A stretch of DNA of 64,000 bases, taken from positions 3,911,001 to 3,975,000 of the forward strand of contig NZ_JACHNC010000001.1 in the NCBI RefSeq assembly GCF_014205215.1, read 5' to 3'. How positions within the stretch are numbered: the first letter of the stretch is position 1; every line of letters starts with the position of its first letter. Both the position numbers and the translations under genes were made by a program. The stretch is from Actinoplanes lobatus (GTDB lineage Bacteria > Actinomycetota > Actinomycetes > Mycobacteriales > Micromonosporaceae). This document shows positions 47,634 through 55,982 of the stretch, one piece after another. The notes beneath the pieces were generated by a model. The model was given only the letters and a program-made list of their open reading frames with translations, had not been told where the DNA came from and did no database searches.

Positions 47634-50327
47634 GTGAGCGACGACGCCCAGACCCCCCGACTGCTGCTGCTCGACGGCCACTCGCTGGCCTACCGGGCCT
47701 TCTTCGCGCTGCCCGTGGAGAATTTCAGCACCCACACCGGTCAGCCGACCAACGCCGTGTTCGGTTTCACGTCGATGCTCATCAACATGCTGCGCGACGA
47801 GAAGCCGACCCATATCGTGGTCGCCTTCGATGTCTCCCGCATCTCCTTCCGCACCGAGAAGTATGCGGAGTACAAGGCCGGCCGCTCCGAGACGCCGAAG
47901 CCGTTCCTGGGTCAGGTCAGCCTGATCAAGGAGGTGCTGGAGGCGCTGCGCATCCCGGTCGTGGAGAAACCCGGCTACGAGGCCGACGACGTCATCGGCA
48001 CCCTGGCCACTCAGGGCCGCGCCGCCGGCATGGAAGTGGTCATCTCCACCGGTGACCGGGACGCCTTCCAGCTCGCCGGCGACCACGTCACCATCCTCTA
48101 CCCGGTGCGCGGCGTCTCCGACGTGTGGCGGATGACGCCGGAGGCCATCGAGGCGAAGTACTTCGTGCCCCCCTCGCGCTACCGCGACAAGGCCGCCCTG
48201 GTCGGCGAGGCCAGCGACAACCTGACCGGCGTGCCCGGCGTCGGCGACAAGACCGCCGCCAAGTGGATCAAGGAGTACGGCGGGCTCGACGGCATCGTGG
48301 CGAACGTCGACAAGATCAAGGGAAAGGTCGGCGACAACCTGCGCGCCCACCTCGCCGACGTGCTGCGCAACTACGACCTCAACGCCCTGGTCTGCGATCT
48401 GGAGCTGCCGCTGGCCCCGGCCGACGTGCGCTGGGAGGGCTGGGACCGCGAGGCGGTGCACCAGGTCTTCGACGCCCTCGAGTTCCGGGTGCTGCGTGAG
48501 CGGTTGTATTCGTACCTGGAGGCCGTCGAGCCGGAGGCCGAGGCCGGGTTCGACCTCGACGCGTCCGTGCTGAGCTCCGGCGGCGTCGCCGCGTGGCTGC
48601 GTGAGCACGCCGGCACCGCCCCGGTCGGCGTCGCCGTCACCGGCGCGTTCGGCCGCGGCGCGGGCCGGCTCACCGGCGTGGCCGTCGCCACCGCGGGCGG
48701 GCCCGCCGCCTGGTTCGACCCGGCCACCCTCGACGAGGACGACGAACGCGCCGTCGCCGCCTGGCTGGCCGAGCCGTCCCGGCCCAAGGTCATCCACGAC
48801 GCGAAACCGGCGCTGCTCGCCTTCCACGCCCACGGCTGGCAGCTCGCCGGCGTCACCACCGACACCGCCCTCGCCGCCTACCTGGCCAAACCCGACCAGC
48901 GGGCGTACGACCTGAACGACCTCGCCCTGCGCTACCTCAAGCGGGAGCTGCGCGTCGAGGAGCCACCGGACGGTCAGCTCGCCCTCTCCTTCGAGACCAC
49001 CGACGACAACTCCGCCGAGCAGGCCGTGATGCTGCGCGCCCGGGCCACCCTCGACCTGGCCGAGGTCCTGACCGCCGAGCTGTCCCGCGACGGCGGCGAG
49101 TCGGTCCGGCTGCTCGCCGACGTCGAACAGCCCCTGTCGGTCGTCCTCGCCGAGATGGAGCGGCGCGGCATCGCCGCCGACACCGACTACCTGTCCGAGC
49201 TGGAGTCGCACTTCGCCGCCGAGGTGAAGGCCGCCCAGCAGGCCGCCCACGAGGTCGTCGGCCGCGAGTTCAACCTCGGCTCACCCAAGCAGCTCCAGGA
49301 GATCCTCTTCGTCGAACGCAACCTGCCGAAGACGAAGAAGATCAAGTCGGGGTACACGACCGACGCCGACGCGCTCACCAACCTGTTCGAGCAGACCGGC
49401 GACCCCCTGCTGGCCCACCTGCTGCGCCACCGCGACGTCGCCAAGCTCAAGTCGACCGTCGACGGCCTGCTCAAGTCGGTCTCCGACGACGGCCGCATCC
49501 ACACCACCTTCAACCAGACCGTCGCCGCCACCGGCCGGCTCTCGTCGACCGACCCCAACCTGCAGAACATCCCGATCCGCACCGAGGAGGGCCGGCGCAT
49601 CCGCCGCGCCTTCGTCGTCGGCCCCGGCTTCGACCAGCTGATGACCGCCGACTACAGCCAGATCGAAATGCGGATCATGGCGCACCTGTCCGGCGACGAC
49701 GCGCTGATCGCCGCGTTCAACTCCGGCGCCGACTTCCACGCCGCCACCGCCTCGTCGGTCTTCCACGTCGGCCTCGACGCGGTCACCCCCGACCAGCGGC
49801 GCAAGATCAAAGCAATGAACTACGGCCTGGCGTACGGGTTGAGCGCCTTCGGCCTCTCCAATCAGCTGAGCATCTCCACCGAGGAGGCGCGCACCCTGAT
49901 GACGGAGTACTTCGAACGGTTCGGCGGCGTCCGCGACTACCTCCAGGCCGTCGTCCAGCGCGCCGGGAAGGACGGCTACACCGCCACCATCCTCGGCCGC
50001 CGGCGCTACCTGCCCGACCTGAGCAGCGACAACCGCCAACGCCGCGAAATGGCCGAGCGCATGGCCCTCAACGCCCCCATCCAGGGTTCCGCCGCCGACA
50101 TCATCAAGATCGCGATGCTGCGCGTCGACGAGGCCCTCAAGGACAGCGGCCTCACCTCCCGCATGCTCCTGCAGGTCCACGACGAACTGGTCTTCGAGGT
50201 CGCCCCCGGCGAACGCGAACCCCTCGAGGAACTCGCCCGCCGCGAGATGGGCGCCGCCTACCCCCTGTCCGTGCCTCTGGAGGTCTCCATCGGCGCGGGC
50301 CGCGACTGGAACGGCGCCGACCACTGA
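47634..50327 (+). CDS. polA: DNA polymerase I
   Basis: The 897-residue repair polymerase. The N-terminal 5'-3' exonuclease begins LLLLDGHSLAYRAFFA and includes KPGYEADDVIGTLA and GEASDNLTGVPGVG. The middle proofreading-like domain (about 310-470) lacks the catalytic D-x-E carboxylates, so it is probably inactive, as in other actinobacterial Pol I. The polymerase has motif A ADYSQIEMR near 672, motif B RRKIKAMNYGLAYG near 721 and motif C VHDELVFEV near 848. GTG 47634 appears leaderless behind a damage-type promoter. Confidence 0.97.
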   Translation: MSDDAQTPRLLLLDGHSLAYRAFFALPVENFSTHTGQPTNAVFGFTSMLINMLRDEKPTHIVVAFDVSRISFRTEKYAEYKAGRSETPKPFLGQVSLIKEVLEALRIPVVEKPGYEADDVIGTLATQGRAAGMEVVISTGDRDAFQLAGDHVTILYPVRGVSDVWRMTPEAIEAKYFVPPSRYRDKAALVGEASDNLTGVPGVGDKTAAKWIKEYGGLDGIVANVDKIKGKVGDNLRAHLADVLRNYDLNALVCDLELPLAPADVRWEGWDREAVHQVFDALEFRVLRERLYSYLEAVEPEAEAGFDLDASVLSSGGVAAWLREHAGTAPVGVAVTGAFGRGAGRLTGVAVATAGGPAAWFDPATLDEDDERAVAAWLAEPSRPKVIHDAKPALLAFHAHGWQLAGVTTDTALAAYLAKPDQRAYDLNDLALRYLKRELRVEEPPDGQLALSFETTDDNSAEQAVMLRARATLDLAEVLTAELSRDGGESVRLLADVEQPLSVVLAEMERRGIAADTDYLSELESHFAAEVKAAQQAAHEVVGREFNLGSPKQLQEILFVERNLPKTKKIKSGYTTDADALTNLFEQTGDPLLAHLLRHRDVAKLKSTVDGLLKSVSDDGRIHTTFNQTVAATGRLSSTDPNLQNIPIRTEEGRRIRRAFVVGPGFDQLMTADYSQIEMRIMAHLSGDDALIAAFNSGADFHAATASSVFHVGLDAVTPDQRRKIKAMNYGLAYGLSAFGLSNQLSISTEEARTLMTEYFERFGGVRDYLQAVVQRAGKDGYTATILGRRRYLPDLSSDNRQRREMAERMALNAPIQGSAADIIKIAMLRVDEALKDSGLTSRMLLQVHDELVFEVAPGEREPLEELARREMGAAYPLSVPLEVSIGAGRDWNGADH

Positions 50328-50403
50328 CCCACCCCGGCCCGGCCTCCCGCCGGGCCGGCCCTGTTTCGCGAGGGCCGGGCCTCCCGCCGGGCCGGCCCTG
50401 TTT

Positions 50404-50479
50404 CCCGCAGGCCGGGCTTCCCGCAGGCCGGGCTTCCCGCAGGCCGGGCTTCCCGCAGGCCGGGCTTCCCGCAAGCCGG
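50404..50479 (+). repeat. 16-bp tandem repeat
   Basis: CCCGCAGGCCGGGCTT occurs at 50404, 50420, 50436 and 50452, then a diverged partial copy. It is preceded by two longer GCCGGGCCGGCCCTGTTTC copies (from about 50350). It lies after polA and may vary in copy number. Confidence 0.85.
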
Positions 50480-50604
50480 CAAACGCTTGGATCCGGGCGG
50501 GTGTGTCACGGACTGGTGAGCGGTGGTGCCCGGGTGGGTGACCGGAGTACCCGTCCGGGTGGCATCCGGGCCGCTGGTTTGCCCCGTTCTGGCACCCTGG
50601 TCCG

Positions 50605-50991
50605 ATGCCGATCCGATCGATGCCGATGGAGGCCGGCACCGGCCTCGGCGCTGACCTCGCACCGATCGGCCCGGCGCTCGGGGGTGGAGCGCTGGACGAG
50701 GATCAGGCCGGGCACCTCGCCGGGCCGTTCAAGGCGCTGGGTGACCCGGTCCGGCTGCGCCTCATGTCGATGATCGCCTCGGCCGCGGACGGGGAGATCT
50801 GCGTCTGCGACCTCAGCGCCGAGTTCCCGCTCACCGGCCCCACCATCTCGCACCATCTGCGGATCCTCCGGGAGGCCGGCCTGGTCGACTGCTCCCGCCG
50901 AGGCACCTGGGTCTACTACCGGCCCGTCCCCGCCGCACTCACCCGCCTGGCCGGCGTCCTGGATGCCCGCCACACGACCGTCTGCCCTTGA
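50605..50991 (+). CDS. ArsR-family metal-sensing repressor
   Basis: A 128-residue winged-helix repressor. ALGDPVRLRLMSMIA starts the HTH, EICVCDLSAEF carries the paired cysteines of the arsenic/antimony alpha-3 site, and GPTISHHLRILREAGLVDCSRRGTWVYYR is the recognition helix and wing. A last cysteine lies at residue 127. The first 30 residues are not conserved, so start codons at 50620 or 50626 are also possible. No arsenic resistance gene is adjacent, so the regulon is elsewhere or remains to be found. Confidence 0.85.
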   Translation: MPIRSMPMEAGTGLGADLAPIGPALGGGALDEDQAGHLAGPFKALGDPVRLRLMSMIASAADGEICVCDLSAEFPLTGPTISHHLRILREAGLVDCSRRGTWVYYRPVPAALTRLAGVLDARHTTVCP

Positions 50992-51035
50992 CCGGTGGCC
51001 ACTCGCCCGCGCCACCGCCGGCCTTTGGCGGGCGG

Positions 51036-51365
51036 TCACTTCTTGAGCGGGTCGTGGCCCCAGTTCATCAGTGAGCGCCGCCACCGGCTGTCGGCCACGT
51101 CACCGTCGGGGCGCTGGGCCGTGTGCCGATGGACGTAGCCGACGACCCTGCGCATGTGTTGCTCGTCGGCCTCGGTCAGCTCGGTCCTCTTCTTGCCGAG
51201 GATTCCGATGATCTTCCGGCCGGAGTGGTGCCCGACCGGCTCGGCGCCCGGCGACGACCGCTGGCCGACCGTTTTCGATTCCTCGGTTCCGAGCCATTTC
51301 TTCAGCTCGCCGGCGGTCATGTTCACCGCATCACGGAATTCGGCGTACACGTCGGTGTCAGCCAT
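51036..51365 (-). CDS. DUF3140 protein
   Basis: A 109-residue protein. It begins MADTDVYAEFRDAVNMTAGELKKWL, has TEESKTVGQ and SGRKIIGILGKKRTELTEADEQHMRRVVGYVHRH, and ends RWRRSLMNWGHDPLK; this pattern is the DUF3140 family, usually annotated as a DNA-binding-like protein of unknown role. Its start overlaps the DUF2945 gene by 8 nt and the two commonly occur together, suggesting a shared task. Confidence 0.8.
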   Translation of the reverse strand: MADTDVYAEFRDAVNMTAGELKKWLGTEESKTVGQRSSPGAEPVGHHSGRKIIGILGKKRTELTEADEQHMRRVVGYVHRHTAQRPDGDVADSRWRRSLMNWGHDPLKK

Positions 51366-51576
51366 GACGTAACGCCCCCGGCTTGTGCACCGCCTCACGC
51401 CCGGTCTTGTCGCTGCGCACCCTGTACTGCGGCTCCTCGGCCGACGCTGCCACGGTCCGGCCGGCGGTCCCGGTCCGCTTGGTGATCCTCTGCTGAACGG
51501 TGCCGTGGACATCCTCTCCATGGCTGCGCCAGATCACCGGCTCACCCTTCGCAAGGCTCTTCTCCACTTTCCCCAT
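51358..51576 (-). CDS. DUF2945 (hypervirulence-associated Tudor-like) protein
   Basis: A 72-residue protein: VEKSLAKGEPVIWRSHGEDV opens a small SH3/Tudor-like barrel, and EEPQYRVRSDKTGREAVHKPGAL is the strongly conserved C-terminal signature. ATG 51576 was chosen because the family starts just before KGEPVIW; the longer ORF upstream is not conserved. It is paired with DUF3140 in one transcript. The binding partner is unknown. Confidence 0.8.
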   Translation of the reverse strand: MGKVEKSLAKGEPVIWRSHGEDVHGTVQQRITKRTGTAGRTVAASAEEPQYRVRSDKTGREAVHKPGALRHG

Positions 51577-51788
51577 GTCTGCCGGATACCCCGGGCCCAC
51601 CCGCGAAAACGAGAGCGTGCGGCGTCCCATCGCGCTGTTCTCCGCGGCCGGCCCGGAGTCGTCCGGGGTCGTGAGGCAGTACCGGGAGGTGGCGGGGAAG
51701 ACCGGGCCGGGGCCGTGAGGCCGGGTTGGGAGGCGGCTGGGGCTGTGCGGCTGCGCTGCGGGCCGCTCGGGGGCCCGGGAGCGTGGGG

Positions 51789-52589
51789 TCAGAGTTTCGG
51801 CAGGTCGCAGACGAAGATCGCGGTCCCGGGGAACAGCCGTCCGCGCAGCGGGCTCCACTGGCCCCACTCCTGCTCGTGGCCCGCCGGCCACTCCGGCTCG
51901 ATCAGGTCGCGCAGCACGAACCCGGCCGCCACCAGCTCACGCACCCGGTCGCCCAGGGTGCGGTGCTGCTCCAGGTAGGTGACCGTCCCGTCGTCGTCGC
52001 GCTCGACGTAGGGGGAGCGGTCGAAGTACGAGTTCCGGGCGACCAGCCCGTCCTCGCCGGGCTCGTCCCAGAAGATCCACCGCATCGGGTGCGTGACCGA
52101 GAACACCCAGCTGCCGCCCGGCCGCAGCACCCGCGCCACTTCGCGCATGGCCGCGCCCGAGTCGGCCACGAACGGGATGGCCCCGAACGCCGTGCACACG
52201 ATGTCGAACGAGTCCGCGGCGAACGGCAGCGCCATCGCGTCGGCCTGGACGAGCGGCACGCCTACCCCGCTGCGGTCCGCGGCCTCGCGCGCGTGCCGCA
52301 GCATGCCCCCGGAGAGATCCATGGCGACCGGGCGGGCGCCTTCGCGGCGCAGCCACCGGCTGGCTGCCGCGGCGCCGGCGCCGAGTTCCAGGATCTTTTT
52401 CCCCGGTACGTCGCCGAGCAGCCGCGCGTCGGCCTCGCGCAGCCGCTCGGGGCACCAGACGAAGTCCACGTCGCCGAGGAAGGCGCCGTGTTCGTCCTGG
52501 TAGTCATCGGCGTCGAGGTCCCACCAGGTCCGGTTGCCGCGGCGCGTCTCGGCTTCGGTGGGAGTCTCGTTCGAGTGGTGCGAGGTCAC
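51789..52589 (-). CDS. Class I SAM-dependent methyltransferase
   Basis: A 266-residue methyltransferase. The SAM motif I is ILELGAGAAAASRWL near residue 65, motif II is around VAMDLSGGMLRHA, and DIVCTAFGAIPFV and EVARVLRPGGSWVFSVTHP are the later motifs. The N-terminal TWWDLDADDYQDEHGAFLGDVDFVWCPE is characteristic of an actinobacterial subgroup with unknown acceptor. GTG 52589 lies 6 nt downstream of TACCGT (minus strand), suggesting leaderless transcription; a 66-residue upstream ORF extension is discarded. Confidence 0.85.
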   Translation of the reverse strand: MTSHHSNETPTEAETRRGNRTWWDLDADDYQDEHGAFLGDVDFVWCPERLREADARLLGDVPGKKILELGAGAAAASRWLRREGARPVAMDLSGGMLRHAREAADRSGVGVPLVQADAMALPFAADSFDIVCTAFGAIPFVADSGAAMREVARVLRPGGSWVFSVTHPMRWIFWDEPGEDGLVARNSYFDRSPYVERDDDGTVTYLEQHRTLGDRVRELVAAGFVLRDLIEPEWPAGHEQEWGQWSPLRGRLFPGTAIFVCDLPKL

Positions 52590-52690
52590 CCGGCAACGGT
52601 ACGGCAGGCGTGTCAGCCGTACCGATTCAGCCCATAAAGGGCATGCTGACGGGTTCCGGCCCAACAATGTGCCGCGCTCCTCAGGAGGGC

Positions 52691-52913
52691 TTGCAACCTG
52701 TGGTAATGCGCACGGTAAGCTAGTCGATGCGCTCGCGGATCGTGTGCCTCGGCAGGGAGCAGGCTCCGTGGTCGCCGGTCTCGGCATGATCGACTGTAAT
52801 GATCAGACTGCTTCAACGGTTGGGTCGTCTCGCTCGTTCGTGCCGCTTCCGGCGACAGTTCCGTGGAGCGCGGGAGACACCACCAATCCATTCCGTTCGG
52901 AGCAACTGTCCAC
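52691..52913 (+). promoter_or_regulatory. rpsA promoter and long leader
   Basis: TTGCAA (52691-52696) and TAAGCT (52716-52721) could be -35/-10 elements (19-bp spacing), giving a leader of about 185 nt. The leader includes a TGATC/GATCA inverted repeat near 52788-52806. CGGAG lies before the rpsA ATG. Confidence 0.4.
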
Positions 52914-54413
52914 ATGACGAGCAGCATCGAGGCCACCTCGAGCGCCAACCGGGTCACCGTCGACGATCTCGGATCCGAGGAAGCATTCCTCGCGGCCATC
53001 GACGAGACCATCAAGTACTTCAACGACGGCGACATTGTCGAAGGCACCGTCGTCAAGGTCGATCGGGACGAGGTCCTGCTCGACATCGGCTACAAGACCG
53101 AGGGTGTCATCCCCTCGCGCGAGTTGTCGATCAAGCACGACGTGGACCCCGCGGAAGTGGTGTCGGTTGGTGACCACATCGAAGCCCTCGTCCTCACCAA
53201 GGAGGACAAGGAGGGTCGTCTGATCCTCTCGAAGAAGCGTGCGCAGTACGAGCGCGCGTGGGGCACCATCGAGAAGATCAAGGAAGACGACGGCGTCGTC
53301 CGCGGCTCCGTCATCGAGGTCGTCAAGGGTGGTCTCATCCTCGACATCGGCCTCCGCGGCTTCCTCCCGGCCTCCCTGGTCGAGATGCGCCGTGTCCGCG
53401 ACCTCCAGCCGTACGTCGGCCGCGAGCTCGAGGCGAAGATCATCGAGCTGGACAAGAACCGCAACAACGTGGTTCTGTCCCGCCGCGCCTGGCTCGAGCA
53501 GACGCAGTCCGAGGTTCGTACCGAGTTCCTCAACAAGCTGCAGAAGGGCCAGGTCCGCAAGGGCGTCGTGTCCTCCATCGTCAACTTCGGCGCCTTCGTG
53601 GACCTGGGCGGCGTGGACGGCCTGGTGCACGTCTCCGAGCTCTCCTGGAAGCACATCGACCACCCGTCCGAGGTCGTCGAGGTCGGCCAGGAGGTCGAGG
53701 TCGAGGTTCTCGACGTCGACCTGGACCGCGAGCGCGTCTCCCTGTCGCTGAAGGCGACCCAGGAGGACCCGTGGCGTCAGTTCGCCCGGACCCACGCGAT
53801 CAACCAGATCGTCCCGGGTAAGGTCACCAAGCTCGTTCCGTTCGGCGCCTTCGTCCGCGTGGACGACGGCATCGAGGGCCTGGTGCACATCTCCGAGCTG
53901 GCCGAGCGTCACGTCGAGCTGCCCGAGCAGGTCGTTCAGGTCGGGTCGGATGTCCTGGTCAAGGTCATCGACATCGACCTGGAGCGCCGCCGGATCTCGC
54001 TGTCGCTCAAGCAGGCCAACGAGGGCTTCGTCGAGGGCGAGGAGCACTTCGACCCGACCCTCTACGGCATGGCTGCCACGTACGACAACGAGGGCAACTA
54101 CATCTACCCGGAGGGCTTCGACCCGGAGACGGGCGAGTGGCTCGAGGGCTTCGACAAGCAGCGCGAGACGTGGGAGAAGCAGTACGCCGACGCCCGCGAG
54201 CGCTGGGAGGCCCACACCAAGCAGGTGCAGGCGTCCCGCGACGCCGACGCCGAGGCCGCGCTCAACCCGGCTCCGGCCGGTGGCGTGACCACGTCGTCGT
54301 CCTCGACGAGCTCGTCGGCCCCGGCGCGCTCCGCCGAGGAGCCCGCGGGCACCCTGGCCACCGACGAGGCTCTCGCCGCTCTGCGCGAGAAGCTGGCCGG
54401 CGGCAAGAGCTGA
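52914..54413 (+). CDS. rpsA: 30S ribosomal protein S1
   Basis: A 499-residue S1 with four S1/OB repeats at about 35-105, 120-190, 208-275 and 293-360. Each shows the GxVxxxxxxGxFVDxGxxGLxHxSE pattern (for example VVSSIVNFGAFVDLGGVDG and VTKLVPFGAFVRVDDGIEG). Repeats 1 and 2 are the diverged ribosome-binding pair and repeats 3-4 bind mRNA. A charged coil and a Ser/Ala-rich tail follow (VTTSSSSTSSSAPARS). ATG 52914 is preferred over 52863. A strong terminator follows. Confidence 0.96.
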   Translation: MTSSIEATSSANRVTVDDLGSEEAFLAAIDETIKYFNDGDIVEGTVVKVDRDEVLLDIGYKTEGVIPSRELSIKHDVDPAEVVSVGDHIEALVLTKEDKEGRLILSKKRAQYERAWGTIEKIKEDDGVVRGSVIEVVKGGLILDIGLRGFLPASLVEMRRVRDLQPYVGRELEAKIIELDKNRNNVVLSRRAWLEQTQSEVRTEFLNKLQKGQVRKGVVSSIVNFGAFVDLGGVDGLVHVSELSWKHIDHPSEVVEVGQEVEVEVLDVDLDRERVSLSLKATQEDPWRQFARTHAINQIVPGKVTKLVPFGAFVRVDDGIEGLVHISELAERHVELPEQVVQVGSDVLVKVIDIDLERRRISLSLKQANEGFVEGEEHFDPTLYGMAATYDNEGNYIYPEGFDPETGEWLEGFDKQRETWEKQYADARERWEAHTKQVQASRDADAEAALNPAPAGGVTTSSSSTSSSAPARSAEEPAGTLATDEALAALREKLAGGKS

Positions 54414-54443
54414 AACTGACGCGAGTCAGCCAGTAGTACCCAG

Positions 54444-54477
54444 AAAGGCCGTCCCGACTCCGGTCGGGGCGGCCTTT
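54444..54477 (+). terminator. rpsA terminator
   Basis: AAAGGCCGTCCCGAC (54444-54458) and GTCGGGGCGGCCTTT (54463-54477) form a 15-bp stem with one G-T pair, ending in TTT. Confidence 0.85.
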
Positions 54478-54530
54478 CGCCGTTCGCGAACGCGGTCCGC
54501 CTCCCCGGCGCGGCGGCCGGTCCCATCGCC

Positions 54531-54536
54531 GATACT
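54531..54536 (+). promoter_or_regulatory. -10 element of coaE
   Basis: GATACT ends 7 nt before the coaE ATG with no ribosome-binding site between, indicating a leaderless start. Confidence 0.45.
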
Positions 54537-54543
54537 GGATCCC

Positions 54544-55707
54544 ATGCTGAGAGTCGGGCTCACGGGTGGTATCGGTGCGGGCAAGAGCGCGGTCGCCCGC
54601 CGGCTCGCCGAACGGGGTGCGGTGATCATCGACGCCGACCTGCTCTCCCGGGAGGTGGTCCAGCCCGGCACCGAGGGGCTGGCCGAGATCGTCGCCGCGT
54701 TCGGGCCCGGTGTGCTCACCCCCGACGGCGAGCTGGACCGCCCGGCCCTGGGCGCCGAGGTGTTCGGTGACGAGGAGGCCCGCCGCCGCCTGGAGCGGAT
54801 CATCCACCCCCGGGTGCGGCAGCGGACCGTCGAGATGACCCGTGCGGCCGGGGCCGATGCCGTGGTGGTCAACGACGTGCCGTTGCTGGCCGAGGTGGGG
54901 CTGGCTCCCACGTACCATCTGGTGATCGTCGTCACCGCGGACCGTGACGTGCGTCTCGAACGTCTCACCGGCCTGCGTGGCATGACCGAGGCGGAGGCCG
55001 CCGCCCGCATCGACGCGCAGACCGACGACGACCACCGCCGGGCCGTCGCCGACGTCGTCCTGGAGAACGACGCCGACCTGGACCGGCTGCACGCCCGGGT
55101 GGACCTGGTGTGGCGCGAGAGGCTGGTCGAGTTCGAGCGCAACCTGCGGCTGCGGCGCTCCGCCCCGAGGAACACCGGGCCGCGCATGGCGCCCTCGGAC
55201 CCGGAGTGGCCGCGTGCCGCCGCCCGGCTCGTCGCCCGGCTCCGGCACGGACTCGGTGACGGCGCCGGGATTCACCACATCGGATCGACCGCGGTGCCCG
55301 GGCTGCCCGCCCAGGACGTCATCGATCTGATGATCGGCGTACGCACCCTCGACGAGGCCGACGCGCTCGCCGGCACGCTCGCCGACCTGGGCTTCCCGGA
55401 GCGGCCCGGCGACTGGTCCGACCACGCCTACGGCATCGCCGGCAGCACCTGGCCGATGCGGATGCACGGCTGTGCCGACCCGGGCTACCGGGTCGACCTG
55501 CACGTCCGCGTCACCGGGTCACCCGGCTGGCGGTTCGCCCTGCTGACGCGTGACCACCTGCGGGCCGTTCCGGAGGCGCGCGACGCCTACGCCGCGGCGA
55601 AGCAGTCGCACGTGCGGGGGAGCCGGGACCGGCTCGAGCAGGAGGCCCGGGCGGCCGACGACTGGGCCGAGGCGACCGGCTGGCAGCCCGAAACCGGCAC
55701 CGACTGA
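54544..55707 (+). CDS. coaE: Dephospho-CoA kinase fused to a GrpB/UPF0157 domain
   Basis: A 387-residue two-domain protein. Residues 1-200 are dephospho-CoA kinase: P-loop GLTGGIGAGKSAVARRLAERGA, acceptor-site DADLLSREVV, NDVPLLAEVGL and the lid region RLTGLRGMTEAEAAARI. It phosphorylates dephospho-CoA in the last step of CoA synthesis. Residues 215-375 are a GrpB-like nucleotidyltransferase fold (IHHIGSTAVPGLPAQDVIDLMIGV, with the H-x-GSTAV-x-G-x3-KD-type motif). The same fusion is present in mycobacterial CoaE. Leaderless ATG. Confidence 0.95.
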   Translation: MLRVGLTGGIGAGKSAVARRLAERGAVIIDADLLSREVVQPGTEGLAEIVAAFGPGVLTPDGELDRPALGAEVFGDEEARRRLERIIHPRVRQRTVEMTRAAGADAVVVNDVPLLAEVGLAPTYHLVIVVTADRDVRLERLTGLRGMTEAEAAARIDAQTDDDHRRAVADVVLENDADLDRLHARVDLVWRERLVEFERNLRLRRSAPRNTGPRMAPSDPEWPRAAARLVARLRHGLGDGAGIHHIGSTAVPGLPAQDVIDLMIGVRTLDEADALAGTLADLGFPERPGDWSDHAYGIAGSTWPMRMHGCADPGYRVDLHVRVTGSPGWRFALLTRDHLRAVPEARDAYAAAKQSHVRGSRDRLEQEARAADDWAEATGWQPETGTD

Positions 55708-55952
55708 GGCCCCCGACACGAAGGGGCCCTCGCGGCGGCCGGGTCGTGCGGTGAACGACCCACCGTGGGTGCGCTCGCCAGGGCGTCCGGGGCGCATCGA
55801 CCACGGTGCGGCGCGGCGGGCCGTGTGGGGACCCGCGCGCTGCCGGCGGCCGCCGCGAGCGGCCTACCGGCCCAGCGTAGGCAGCGCCGGAAATCCGGAC
55901 AATGCCGTGCGGTGGGGGCGAATGTGCACCCTCAGCACGCCGCTTCGAGAAC

Positions 55953-55975
55953 TTGTCATACCCCCGACGTACGGT
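55953..55975 (+). promoter_or_regulatory. PafBC/RecA-NDp-type damage promoter of uvrB
   Basis: TTGTCA (55953-55958), 11 nt, TACGGT (55970-55975), then ATG after 7 nt. It shares spacing and core with the polA promoter and with the TTGTCR-GTG-N8-TANNNT motif, though GTG is replaced by TAC. Confidence 0.7.
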
Positions 55976-55982
55976 GATGGGC

